Positions 24,854 through 33,364 of a stretch of DNA of 64,000 nt are shown here, piece by piece. Below the pieces are notes generated by a model. It did not search any database. It was not told the DNA's origin and saw nothing but the letters and a program-made list of their open reading frames with translations. How positions within the stretch are numbered: the first letter of the stretch is position 1; each line of letters begins with the position of its first letter. The stretch is taken from positions 27,518 through 91,517 of the forward strand of contig NZ_CADIKL010000034.1 of NCBI RefSeq assembly GCF_902859945.1, given 5' to 3'. The position numbers and the translations under genes are program-made. This DNA is from Paraburkholderia caffeinitolerans. GTDB lineage: Bacteria > Pseudomonadota > Gammaproteobacteria > Burkholderiales > Burkholderiaceae.

Positions 24854-26319
24854 GCGCTCTGATTGCAACTTGGCCGCGCCGCGTGGCGCTGGCATTCTGC
24901 GCGTTGATCCTGTCAGCGGTTGTCATGCTGGTGTGGATGGCGCATGACAACCTGGAACCCCTCGATACTGGAGATTTCATGAAACGACTGTTTCTGCTGC
25001 CGGGTCTTGCCGCTTGGGCAACGTTCGTGCTGAGCACGGTGCTGATGCCGGCGACGGCGCAGACCGCCACGCCGCCGGCAGAAACCGCGGCCGCAACCAG
25101 CGAGTCTTCCCGGCCCTTCGTTGCGCAGGTCGTTGGCGTCCAATGGCTCAATCCCTTGCAACGGCGCGACTATCCGACCGAATGGCAATTGTTGTGGGCT
25201 TTGGGTCTGGTGAAGCCCAACAAGAACGACGACATGGTGCGGACTCAACCGCAAAAATTCTCGACGCTGCAGTCCATTGGTGCTCTTGCTTATGGAAACG
25301 ATGGCACAGAGACTTTCAAGGGCTTTTATCACAAATATGTTGAAGAGTTGCTACTTCTATTCGGAACCCGTTACGTAATGAATTCCGGATACTTCTACAC
25401 AGTCAAGCCAGAAAACAAAAAAGACTGGCGAGAACTGGCCGGCATCCACGTCGAGTTTGCCATTCCCACACGACTCGATCCGGTTGAAGCCAAAACCTAT
25501 TTACAAAAAAAGATCATTAGCGAATTCAACATCGGCAACAAGTATTTCCCCAAACTCTGGAGCGACAGCACCCCGCCCGACGTTCATGTGACACCGGGCG
25601 GCCCGAACGCGGGCTTCACCTCGCTGAACGCCGCGCTCGATTACCTCCAGGCCAATCCGGACAAAAGCGTGTGGGTCATGAACTGGGACGCACCGAGTTT
25701 CCCGCCAAAGGACGGGCAGCTTAACGAAAACATGGTGCTGCTGATTCTGACCGGCCCCGACTTTAAAACGGAGCGCGAACCGCTCGCCTGGATCGGCCGT
25801 GCTGCAACTGGCAACGCGAACGATTTCGAAGCGAAAGCCGGCACGACCCGCACAGTACAGGCGTGGAAAGCAACGGTTGAAGCCGCTGCGCACAATGCGG
25901 GCATCACTGTTCCCGACATTCACTACGTCATACACGATGCCGGCCGGGCCAGCGACGAGGCATCGGCGCGCGTCGTCCCGCTGTCGCGCACGCTCACCGA
26001 AACGCTGCCCGATTTCGAGTACGGCAAACAGATGTTCAACACGCCTGCACTGCTCGGCGAGATGGGCGCGGGCACCGCATTGACAGACGTCGCGCTCGCG
26101 ATCGGCCGCGCGAATCATCTGGGCGGCAATGTGCTGGTCGCGGGCACCACAGATGCGAATCATCCCGTTGCGGTGGTGATCGTGCCGCCGTCGAAACTCA
26201 ACCCCATCGATGCCGATGCCGACTGGTTCCGCGCGCGCGGCGGAAACAATGCTTATCTGCCGTGGTGGGGCCGCCGCTTCGACGTGGACAAGGGCTTAAA
26301 GCAGGGCTATTCAGAGTAA
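24850..26319 (+). CDS. tla3: Tla3-like T6SS lipase adaptor (DUF2875)
   Basis: 489 residues with two hydrophobic N-terminal segments (about 10-30 and 41-60), the second resembling a signal or anchor that ends near PATAQTA. The body has paired DUF2875 features such as VQWLNPLQRRDYPTEWQLLW and, near the end, WIGRAATGNANDF and PWWGRRFDVDKG. In Pseudomonas aeruginosa, Tla3 (DUF2875) sits beside tle3 and hands the lipase to VgrG; the same arrangement holds here with a four-base ATGA overlap. It could also contribute to self-protection, because no separate Tli3 immunity protein is obvious. The assignment rests on recalled family features and context. Confidence 0.75.
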   Translation: MSALIATWPRRVALAFCALILSAVVMLVWMAHDNLEPLDTGDFMKRLFLLPGLAAWATFVLSTVLMPATAQTATPPAETAAATSESSRPFVAQVVGVQWLNPLQRRDYPTEWQLLWALGLVKPNKNDDMVRTQPQKFSTLQSIGALAYGNDGTETFKGFYHKYVEELLLLFGTRYVMNSGYFYTVKPENKKDWRELAGIHVEFAIPTRLDPVEAKTYLQKKIISEFNIGNKYFPKLWSDSTPPDVHVTPGGPNAGFTSLNAALDYLQANPDKSVWVMNWDAPSFPPKDGQLNENMVLLILTGPDFKTEREPLAWIGRAATGNANDFEAKAGTTRTVQAWKATVEAAAHNAGITVPDIHYVIHDAGRASDEASARVVPLSRTLTETLPDFEYGKQMFNTPALLGEMGAGTALTDVALAIGRANHLGGNVLVAGTTDANHPVAVVIVPPSKLNPIDADADWFRARGGNNAYLPWWGRRFDVDKGLKQGYSE

Positions 26320-26329
26320 AGGAGAAGTT

Positions 26330-26587
26330 ATGCAAGGCATCATCCGGGTCGGCGACCTTCTCAGTCACGGCGGGCATGTGGAAGCTGGCGCGCCCAATTA
26401 CAAGGTCATGGGGCGGGCGGTTGCACGCCAAGGCGATGCGTGCCTCTGCGCGTTGCATGGCGAAGTTGTGATTGCCGACGGCGATGACAACTTCAAGGTC
26501 GATGGCGCTGCTGCGGCATTCAACGGCCACAAGACTTCGTGTGGGGCCGAGTTGATTTCGAGTATGTCGTCATCGGGGCGCAAATAG
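26330..26587 (+). CDS. PAAR-domain T6SS spike tip protein
   Basis: 85 residues, a stand-alone PAAR protein. It begins IIRVGDLLSHGGHVEAGAP and continues GRAVARQGDACLCALHG and FNGHKTSCGAELISS, the glycine-rich pleated repeats with His and Cys residues that bind the apical zinc. PAAR proteins cap the VgrG trimer and carry effectors. AAGGAGA lies 5 bases before the ATG. Its presence directly after the Tle3/Tla3 pair makes this a complete cargo cassette apart from VgrG. Confidence 0.9.
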   Translation: MQGIIRVGDLLSHGGHVEAGAPNYKVMGRAVARQGDACLCALHGEVVIADGDDNFKVDGAAAAFNGHKTSCGAELISSMSSSGRK

Positions 26588-27295
26588 ATGTTCGGCTGGA
26601 ATCGCATGCGTCGTCGCCCCGCGGACGAAAAAATCAAGGCGGATGAAAACATCAAGGCCGTCGAAATAATCGACCCGTATATGTTGATCCGCCTGGTAGC
26701 GGATGGCGTTGCCGCACAGGTGCAAGGGAGTCGTCTTCCGGACGGCGAGACCCCGAACTTCTATCTGTCGATGTTCAATGCGCTGGTTTCAGGCGAGTAC
26801 CAGGCGCGGCGCAATGCCAGCAACTTTCATTTGGCGCGCGTTTCCGGGGTTGAACCGAACGTCTTTTGCCCGGATGCGAAGCAGATGCAGGTTTCTCTTC
26901 ACATCGCCTGGGCGGCGCATGACGGACGCGTGCTCGAGCGCCCCGATGGTTCGCTATGGGCGGTGGTCTGCGTGCAAGGGTCGCGAACGCGCTCCACGTT
27001 GTCCGGCATCGAAGTGGACGCGGATGCGCTTGTGCATATCGACTACCTGTACGAACAGGCGGGGCTGTTTGCCTGGCGGGAAACTGCGGAGCTGGTCAGG
27101 CTCTGGGCGCGGCCACGCACGCAGCGGGCGCTAGATCGGGCGCTCGACACGATGCCGCTCTTGACCACCTTGACACCCGAAGCAGGCAACCAGTACGCGG
27201 TGTACGACCCCGAGTTCGGGCAATGGCATTTCGTTGCGCGGGAATTCGCCTTTCAGCCGTCGCAGCAGTCCGCCGGACGGTTTCGATTTTTCTGA
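26588..27295 (+). CDS. Unknown protein of the T6SS cassette
   Basis: 235 residues, not recognised. It begins with a basic stretch (MFGWNRMRRRPADEK), has no signal peptide or membrane helix, and looks globular with many aromatic residues (IDPYMLIRLVADGVAAQVQG, YDPEFGQWHFVAREF). The ATG directly follows the PAAR stop codon, so it is translationally coupled to the cassette. Candidate roles are an accessory loading protein or an immunity factor; a cytoplasmic location would be odd for immunity against a periplasm-acting lipase. Its stop lies only three bases from the convergent GntR gene stop. Confidence 0.55.
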   Translation: MFGWNRMRRRPADEKIKADENIKAVEIIDPYMLIRLVADGVAAQVQGSRLPDGETPNFYLSMFNALVSGEYQARRNASNFHLARVSGVEPNVFCPDAKQMQVSLHIAWAAHDGRVLERPDGSLWAVVCVQGSRTRSTLSGIEVDADALVHIDYLYEQAGLFAWRETAELVRLWARPRTQRALDRALDTMPLLTTLTPEAGNQYAVYDPEFGQWHFVAREFAFQPSQQSAGRFRFF

Positions 27296-27298
27296 CGC

Positions 27299-28036
27299 TC
27301 AGCTATTCCCCTCACCCACCCCATTAGCCCGCCGCAGCCGCTCCCGGCTATTCGACAAATGCATGCGCATCGCCGCGCGCGCGCCTTCAGCATCGTGCCG
27401 CGAGATTGCCTCAAAAATGCTCTCGTGTTCGAGATTGACGAGCGACAGGTACGCATCGGGATCGGCGCGCGCAATGCCGGCCGAGTCAAGCCGCTTACGC
27501 GGAATCAGCGCGCTACCCATCTGGGAGAGGATGTCGACAAAGTAGCGATTGCCGGTAGCGCGCGCCACCGAGACATGAAACTGCAGGTCGGCGTCCACAC
27601 TGTCTTGCCCGTTGTGGCGCGAAGTTTCAATCGCGTCGAGCGCCGCGCGAATGCGCGCGATATCGTCCGGCTTCGCGCGTTGCGCGGCGAGGCCCGCGCA
27701 TTCCGTTTCCAGGCTGATGCGTAGTTCGAGAATGGCCAGCACGTCGCGCAGCGTCGTGGCGGGCACGACGTCGATGCCGAGCTTTTCGCGCGGCGGTTCG
27801 AGCACGAAGCTGCCGATGCCGTGCCGCGTTTCGATGATCTTGCCTGCCTGCAGGCGCGAAATGGCTTCGCGAATCACGGTGCGGCTCACGCTGAGCGTGT
27901 GCATCAGTTGCGATTCGGTCGGGAGTTTGTCGCCGGGGTTCAGTGCCTTGGCGGCAATTTGCTCGGTGACATAGTTGACGACGAGCTCGGCAAGATTGCG
28001 TGCGCGTCGTGGCGGAGGCGCGACTGGTGTGGCCAT
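27299..28036 (-). CDS. GntR/FadR-family (FCD) regulator of the aldarate regulon
   Basis: 245 residues. The N-terminal winged helix is clear: VVNYVTEQIAAKALNPGDKL, then PTESQLMHTLSVSRTVIREAISRLQAGK and IETRHGIGSFV. The C-terminal FCD domain shows ELRISLETECAGLAA, DLQFHVSVARATGN and EHESIFEAISRHDAEGARAAMRMHL, including the acid and His ligands of the family metal site. It lies 81 bases after gudP on the same strand and is probably co-transcribed with kdgD-gudP. I infer that it represses the operons carrying the TTGTACG-ATGA-CGTATAA repeat and is released by an aldarate or 5-keto-4-deoxyglucarate. The start at 28036 follows AGGGG. Confidence 0.85.
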   Translation of the reverse strand: MATPVAPPPRRARNLAELVVNYVTEQIAAKALNPGDKLPTESQLMHTLSVSRTVIREAISRLQAGKIIETRHGIGSFVLEPPREKLGIDVVPATTLRDVLAILELRISLETECAGLAAQRAKPDDIARIRAALDAIETSRHNGQDSVDADLQFHVSVARATGNRYFVDILSQMGSALIPRKRLDSAGIARADPDAYLSLVNLEHESIFEAISRHDAEGARAAMRMHLSNSRERLRRANGVGEGNS

Positions 28037-28117
28037 CGAATACGCCCCTTGATTGGAAATTGGCAGAGGTCTCTGCATGGGATTATACCGTCGCCCGATG
28101 GTCGCTCCGATGACTGC

Positions 28118-29467
28118 TCAGGCCGCGCGCAGCTCGACGCGCTCGATTTTCTTCACGATCACGAGGTAGCTGAACACGGTGATCAGCGCATTCGCGCCGA
28201 CGAACACGAGCGCACCGTTGAACGAGCCCGTGTTGGCGACGAGATAGCCGATCACGATCGGCGTGACGATGCCGGCCACGTTGCCGAACATGTTGAAAAT
28301 CGCGCCCGAAAGGCCCAGCGCTTCCCTCGGCGCCGTATCGGCCACCACGGCCCAGCCGAGCGCGCCGATGCCCTTGCCGAAGAACGCGAGCGACATCAGC
28401 GCGACCACGATCCAGTCGGTCGAGACATAGTTGCAGCCGATGATGCAGGTCGACAGCAGCATGCCGCCCACGATCGGCAGCTTGCGCGCGAACGTGAGCG
28501 ATGCGCCGCGCCGGATCAGCCCGTCGGAGATCAGGCCGCCGAGCACGCCGCCCGAAAAGCCGCAGATCGCCGGCAGCGAAGCAACGAGGCCCGCGTGCAG
28601 GATCGTCATGCCACGCGCCTGCACGAGGTAGATCGGAAACCAGGTCAGGAAGAAGTAGGTCAGCACGTTGATGCAGTACTGCGCGAGATAGACGCCGAGC
28701 AACATGCGGTTGCTGATCAGCTGGCGGAACAGCGCCCAGCCGACGGATTTTTCGACGTCGTCGGAGCGAGCCTTGCGCGCGCCGCTCACGAGGCCGCCGC
28801 CTTGCTCGATGTAGTCGAGTTCGGCGCGCGAGACGCGCGGGTGGTCGGCGGGATTTTTCATGAACGTCAGCCACGTGAACGCGAGCAGCAGCCCGAGCGC
28901 GCCCATCACGACATAGACGGCCTGCCAGCCGAACGCGTGGGTGATCCATGCCATCAGCGGCGTGAACACCACGGCGGCGAAGTATTGCGCGGCGTTGAAA
29001 ATGGCCGATGCGGTCCCGCGTTCGTTGGTCGGGAACCAGCTCGCGACCACTTTTGCGTTGGCCGGAAACGCGGGCGATTCCGCCGCGCCCATCGCGAAAC
29101 GCAGCACGAACAGCGCGGTCACCGCGGCGCCCGCGCTGCCCAGCAGGCCGATCGAGCTTTGCAGCAGCGTGAAAATCGACCACGAGAAAATGCTGGCCGC
29201 GTACACGCGCCGCGCGCCGAAGCGGTCGAGCAGCCAGCCGGCCGGCAGTTGCGAGAGCACGTAGGCCCAGCTGAATGCGGAGAAGATGTAGCCCATGCGG
29301 ATCGCGTCGAGACTGAACGCGGCGCGCATCGCGGAGCCCGTGACCGAGAGGGTCGCGCGGTCGGCGTAGTTGAGCGTGGTGATCAGAAAGATCAGCGCCA
29401 GGATCGTGTAGCGAACCCGGGTGCGCGCGACGGCGCTGGTGGAACTGGCCGTGCGGCTCATGTTCAT
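28118..29467 (-). CDS. gudP: MFS aldarate (galactarate/glucarate) transporter, GudP-like
   Basis: 449 residues and 12 predicted membrane segments, anion:cation symporter family. Typical sequences are LIFLITTLNYADRATLSVTG in helix 1, SAFSWAYVLSQLPAGWLLDRFGARRVY between helices 2 and 3, and MGAAESPAFPANAKVVASWFPTNERG in helix 4, the GudP/GarP-type signature. It brings D-glucarate or D-galactarate into the cytoplasm with protons. AGGAGA lies 6 bases before the ATG. It stands between kdgD and the GntR gene in one direction. Confidence 0.88.
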   Translation of the reverse strand: MNMSRTASSTSAVARTRVRYTILALIFLITTLNYADRATLSVTGSAMRAAFSLDAIRMGYIFSAFSWAYVLSQLPAGWLLDRFGARRVYAASIFSWSIFTLLQSSIGLLGSAGAAVTALFVLRFAMGAAESPAFPANAKVVASWFPTNERGTASAIFNAAQYFAAVVFTPLMAWITHAFGWQAVYVVMGALGLLLAFTWLTFMKNPADHPRVSRAELDYIEQGGGLVSGARKARSDDVEKSVGWALFRQLISNRMLLGVYLAQYCINVLTYFFLTWFPIYLVQARGMTILHAGLVASLPAICGFSGGVLGGLISDGLIRRGASLTFARKLPIVGGMLLSTCIIGCNYVSTDWIVVALMSLAFFGKGIGALGWAVVADTAPREALGLSGAIFNMFGNVAGIVTPIVIGYLVANTGSFNGALVFVGANALITVFSYLVIVKKIERVELRAA

Positions 29468-29531
29468 GGTTGTCTCCTGAGTTGATCCGGCAGGGGCGGC
29501 GTATCGGCCGTTTGCCTGTCATGCAAAGGCA

Positions 29532-29564
29532 GCGCGCCCGGCGGCGTTGCCGGGCTGGGCGCGC
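29532..29564 (-). terminator. Strong nested hairpin between kdgD and gudP
   Basis: GCGCGCCC (29532-29539) pairs with GGGCGCGC (29557-29564) and encloses CCCGGC/GCCGGG. There is no T-run on the minus strand, so it is more likely an mRNA-stabilising or partial attenuation structure within the kdgD-gudP-gntR unit than a full terminator. Confidence 0.3.
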
Positions 29565-29650
29565 ATGACGGGACCGTCTGTGCGGTCCTCGTCGGTCTGG
29601 CTGGCGGCGCGTGCGTGCTTGTGCGTGTGTGCAAGCGCGCCGCCGCGGCC

Positions 29651-30568
29651 TTACTGCGGTCCGAGCTTGCGGATCAGCGCGTCGAGCTGTTCCATTTCTT
29701 CGCCGGTCAGGTCGGTGAGCGGCGCGCGCACCGGGCCCGCGCTGTGGCCCACGAGCTTCGCGCCCGCCTTGACGATGCTGACCGCGTAGCCCGCGCGGCG
29801 GTTGCGGATTTTCAGGTAAGGCAGGAAGAATTCGTCGATCAGCTTGCCGGTGGTGGCATGGTCGTCGGCCGCGATGGCGCGGTAGAAGTCCATCGCCGTC
29901 TTCGGAATGAAGTTGAACACCGCCGACGAATACACCGGCACGCCGAGCGCCTTGTAGGCGGCGGCGTAGACTTCGGCGGTCGGCAGGCCGCCGAGGTACG
30001 AGAAGCGCTCGCCAAGGCGGCGGCGGATCGTCACCATGTTTTCGATCTCGCCCACGCCGTCCTTGAAGCCGATCAGGTTCGGGCAGCGCTCGGCCAGGAT
30101 CTCCAGCATGTCGGCGTTGAGCTTCGAGTTCGCGCGGTTGTAGATGATGATGCCCATGTTGGGCACGGCTTTGCAGACCTCTTCGGCGTGTGCGGCGATG
30201 CCTTCCTGGCTGGCTTCGGTCAGGTAGTGCGGCATCAGCAGGATGCCTTGCGCGCCCTGGCGCTCGGCTTCCTTCGCGTAGGCGATCGCGACGCGGGTCG
30301 GGCCGCCCGCGCCGGCGAGAATCGGCACCTTGCCCTTGCAGACTTCGGTGGCGGTGCGCACGACTTTCGAGTAGTCGTCGTGCGTGAGCGAGAAGAATTC
30401 GCCGGTGCCGCCGGCCACGAACAGGGCCGACGCGCCGTACGGAGCCAGCCATTCGAGGCGCTCGGCGTAGGTGTCGGCGCGGAAATCGCCTTGTGCGTCG
30501 AAGTCCGTGATGGGGAAGGACAGGAGGCCTTCCGAAACGATCTGCTTGAGTTCTTGCGGTGTCGTCAT
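29651..30568 (-). CDS. kdgD: 5-dehydro-4-deoxyglucarate dehydratase
   Basis: 305 residues, the usual size, of the DHDPS/NAL class I family. The GGTGEF motif is at residues 53-58, a catalytic Tyr lies in IIIYNRANS (about 143), and the Schiff-base Lys in LIGFKDGVG (Lys169). The enzyme dehydrates and decarboxylates 5-keto-4-deoxyglucarate to 2-oxoglutarate semialdehyde. The product is used by the dehydrogenase at 20791. The ATG at 30568 is chosen by family length; the ribosome site is weak. A near-perfect operator lies about 100 bases upstream. The garD unit is divergent. Confidence 0.92.
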   Translation of the reverse strand: MTTPQELKQIVSEGLLSFPITDFDAQGDFRADTYAERLEWLAPYGASALFVAGGTGEFFSLTHDDYSKVVRTATEVCKGKVPILAGAGGPTRVAIAYAKEAERQGAQGILLMPHYLTEASQEGIAAHAEEVCKAVPNMGIIIYNRANSKLNADMLEILAERCPNLIGFKDGVGEIENMVTIRRRLGERFSYLGGLPTAEVYAAAYKALGVPVYSSAVFNFIPKTAMDFYRAIAADDHATTGKLIDEFFLPYLKIRNRRAGYAVSIVKAGAKLVGHSAGPVRAPLTDLTGEEMEQLDALIRKLGPQ

Positions 30569-30668
30569 GTGAATATCCAGAAGCGGTATGTTTCGGTGGG
30601 TCGGCCCGCCTGGCTCTTGAAGCCGGAGGTCCGACAAGTAAGGAATTTTTCAAAGAAATGCCGATTAC

Positions 30669-30686
30669 TTATACGTCATCGTACAA
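30669..30686 (-). promoter_or_regulatory. Candidate GntR operator, kdgD promoter
   Basis: TTATACG-TCAT-CGTACAA, the most symmetrical copy of the repeat: its two 7-base arms are reverse complements except for one position. It is 100 bases upstream of kdgD and 143 bases upstream of garD. Confidence 0.65.
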
Positions 30687-30769
30687 CAACGGATCCGGGA
30701 ATTCAACGGGGATTCATGGCGTAATACGCATCGTAGGGTAAATACGGAACGGTGTGGTTAACGCCTATG

Positions 30770-30787
30770 TTGTATGATGACGTATGA
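30770..30787 (+). promoter_or_regulatory. Candidate GntR operator, garD promoter
   Basis: TTGTATG-ATGA-CGTATGA ends 42 bases before the garD ATG. It has the same core and spacing as the sites at 20745 and 30669. Confidence 0.6.
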
Positions 30788-30829
30788 ATAATGGCGCAGC
30801 ATGCTGACAGTGCCTTGAGGATCGATGCA

Positions 30830-32419
30830 ATGGAACACACTCCGCTCTACATACGCGTTCACCCCAACGACAACGTCGCGATCGTCGTCAACGACGGCGG
30901 TCTGGGCGAGGGCGCGGTCTTTGCCGACGGCCTCGCATTGCGCGAGCGCGTGCCGCAAGGGCACAAGGTCGCGCTGGCCGATCTCGCCGAGGGCGACGAG
31001 GTCATTCGCTACAACGTGGTGATCGGCTATGCGCTGAAGGCGCTGCCCAAGGGCAGCTGGATCAACGAGCACGTGATCCGCATGCCCAGCCCGCCGGGGC
31101 TCGAAGACCTGCCCATCGCCACCATCAAGCCGCCCGAGATGGCGCCGCTCGATGGCTATACCTTCGAGGGCTATCGCAACGCGGACGGCTCGGTCGGCAC
31201 GCGCAACATCCTCGCGATCACGACCACCGTGCAGTGCGTGGCCGACGTGGTCCAGCACGCGGTCACGCGCATCAAGGCGGAACTGCTGCCGAAGTACCCG
31301 AACGTCGACGACGTCGTGAGCCTCGGCCACACCTACGGCTGCGGCGTCGCGATCGACGCGCCCGACGCGATGGTGCCGATCCGCACCGTGCGCAACATCG
31401 CGCTGAATCCGAACTTCGGCGGCGAGGTGATGATGGTGAGCCTCGGCTGCGAGAAGCTGCAGCCCGAGCGCCTGATGCCGCCGGGCACGATCCCGATCGC
31501 GGCGGCCGCGAACGTGGACGACGTCGCCGACATCGGCGAAGTTGCGGCGGCCCCCAATGGCGACGTCGTGGTGTTGCAGGACGAAGCGCACGTCGGCTTC
31601 CAGTCGATGATCGAGTCGATCATGCGCATGGCCGAGGGGCATCTCAGGCGCTTGAATAACCGTCGCCGCGAAACCTGCCCGGCGTCCGATCTCGTGGTCG
31701 GCGTGCAGTGCGGCGGCAGCGACGCGTTCTCCGGGCTGACCGCGAACCCGGCCGTCGGCTTCGCCACCGACCTGCTGGTGCGCGCGGGGGCGACCGTGAT
31801 GTTCTCGGAAGTCACCGAAGTGCGCGACGGCGTCGATCAGCTCACGGCGCGCGCGGCCAATGCGGAGGTGGCCGCGGCGATCATCCGCGAAATGCAGTGG
31901 TACGACGATTACCTGAAGCGCGGCGGCGCCGACCGCAGCGCGAACACCACGCCCGGCAACAAGAAGGGCGGGCTGTCGAACATCGTCGAAAAGGCGATGG
32001 GCTCGATCATCAAGTCGGGCAACTCGGCCATCTCCGGTGTGCTGTCGCCGGGCGAGAAGGTGAGCCAGAAGGGCTTGATCTATGCGGCGACGCCCGCGAG
32101 CGACTTCATCTGCGGCACGCTGCAGGTGGCCTCGGGTATCACGCTGCACGTGTTCACGACGGGGCGCGGCACGCCGTACAGCCTCGCCGAGGTGCCCGTG
32201 ATCAAGGTTGCGACGCGCTCGGACCTCGCGCGCCGCTGGTTCGACCTGATGGACGTCAACGCCGGCACCATCGCGACCGGCCAGGCCAGCATCGAGGACG
32301 TGGGCTGGGAACTGTTCCGCCTGATGCTCGACGTGGCGAGCGGGCGCAAAGCGACCTGCGCGGAGAAGCTCAAGCTGCATAACGCGCTGACGCTGTTCAA
32401 TCCGGCGCCGGTGACCTGA
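30830..32419 (+). CDS. garD: Galactarate dehydratase
   Basis: 529 residues of the UxaA/altronate dehydratase family. An N-terminal SAF-like domain (YIRVHPNDNVAIVVNDGGL, KVALADLAEGDEVIRYNVVIGYAL) is followed by the catalytic part with GYRNADGSVGTRNILAI, VSLGHTYGCGVAI, VGVQCGGSDAFSGLTANPA and SPGEKVSQKGLIYAATPASDF; the Cys residues fit iron binding. It converts galactarate to 5-keto-4-deoxyglucarate; some members also act on glucarate. The ATG at 30830 is preferred, with GAGG upstream. It starts a garD-udh-lactonase unit. No gudD-type glucarate dehydratase is present in the window. Confidence 0.9.
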   Translation: MEHTPLYIRVHPNDNVAIVVNDGGLGEGAVFADGLALRERVPQGHKVALADLAEGDEVIRYNVVIGYALKALPKGSWINEHVIRMPSPPGLEDLPIATIKPPEMAPLDGYTFEGYRNADGSVGTRNILAITTTVQCVADVVQHAVTRIKAELLPKYPNVDDVVSLGHTYGCGVAIDAPDAMVPIRTVRNIALNPNFGGEVMMVSLGCEKLQPERLMPPGTIPIAAAANVDDVADIGEVAAAPNGDVVVLQDEAHVGFQSMIESIMRMAEGHLRRLNNRRRETCPASDLVVGVQCGGSDAFSGLTANPAVGFATDLLVRAGATVMFSEVTEVRDGVDQLTARAANAEVAAAIIREMQWYDDYLKRGGADRSANTTPGNKKGGLSNIVEKAMGSIIKSGNSAISGVLSPGEKVSQKGLIYAATPASDFICGTLQVASGITLHVFTTGRGTPYSLAEVPVIKVATRSDLARRWFDLMDVNAGTIATGQASIEDVGWELFRLMLDVASGRKATCAEKLKLHNALTLFNPAPVT

Positions 32420-32497
32420 GCGCCACCTTGCCGCTGCGCCGCTTTATCGGCTCGCGCGTTGCTCCAACTTCATTCTGAGAATCAGAAGCAAAAAAAC

Positions 32498-33364
32498 ATG
32501 ACCGATTCGAACCTCGACCGCTCCGCGGCGAAGAAACCTTTCCGCCGCCTGCTTCTCACCGGCGCGGCGGGCAATCTCGGCAAGCAGTTGCGCGGCGCGC
32601 TCGCCGACTGGGCCGACATCGTGCGCGTGTCCGACATTGCGCCGCTCGGCGAAGTCGCCGCGCATGAGGAAGCCGCCGTCGTCGATCTCGCCGATGCAGC
32701 AGCCGTGCACGCGCTGCTCGAAGGCGTGGATGCCGTGGTGCATCTCGGCGGCATTTCCGTCGAGGCGCCGTTCGAGGATCTGCTCGAAGCGAACATTCGC
32801 GGCCTCTACAACCTGTACTCGTCCGCATACAAGCAGGGCGTGAAGCGCGTCATCTACGCAAGCTCGAATCACGCGGTGGGTTTTCACCCGGTGACCGAGG
32901 TGGTCGACGTCGACGCGCCGCTGCGCCCCGATGGCCTGTATGGCGTCACGAAGTGTTTCGGCGAGGCGCTGTCGCGCTACTACTTCGACCGCTTTGGTCT
33001 CGAGACCGTGTGTCTGCGGATCGGCTCTTCGTTCGAGCAGCCGAAGTCGGCGCGCATGCTCGTCACGTATCTGAGCTACCGCGACTTCATCGAGCTCGTG
33101 CGCTGCGCGCTGTTCACCAACCGCGTCGGCCATGCGATCGTCTATGGCGTATCGGACAACCGCATTTCCTGGGTGGACAACACCAAGGCCGCGTTCCTTG
33201 GCTTCCGTCCGAAGGACAGCTCCGAGCCGTTCGAGCATCTGTTTCCCGCTGGCGCGCCCGACCCGCGCTTCGACGATCCGACCCAGTTGTACCAGGGCGG
33301 CCCGTTCGTGCTCGCCGGACCGATGGAGCCCAAACGCAACAACGCGACGGGGGAGTCCAGATGA
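32498..33364 (+). CDS. udh: Uronate dehydrogenase
   Basis: 288 residues, an extended-type SDR. LLTGAAGNLGKQLRGAL is the dinucleotide motif, VVHLGGISVEAPFEDLLEANI follows the third strand, SSNHAVGF contains the catalytic Ser/His region, and YGVTK (about Tyr148) is the catalytic Tyr-Lys pair. It oxidises D-galacturonate or D-glucuronate with NAD to the aldaro-lactone. Its last codon overlaps the lactonase start by ATGA, so the two are translationally coupled. Confidence 0.9.
   Translation: MTDSNLDRSAAKKPFRRLLLTGAAGNLGKQLRGALADWADIVRVSDIAPLGEVAAHEEAAVVDLADAAAVHALLEGVDAVVHLGGISVEAPFEDLLEANIRGLYNLYSSAYKQGVKRVIYASSNHAVGFHPVTEVVDVDAPLRPDGLYGVTKCFGEALSRYYFDRFGLETVCLRIGSSFEQPKSARMLVTYLSYRDFIELVRCALFTNRVGHAIVYGVSDNRISWVDNTKAAFLGFRPKDSSEPFEHLFPAGAPDPRFDDPTQLYQGGPFVLAGPMEPKRNNATGESR

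Noticed and set aside
28083..30653. 856-codon open frame on the minus strand across kdgD and gudP
   Set aside because: Same strand but out of frame with two well-recognised enzymes; very Arg-rich, no ribosome site.
30758..32380. 540-codon open frame antisense to garD
   Set aside because: Arg/His-rich composition typical of the mirror frame of a GC-rich gene; no family motifs and garD is certain.
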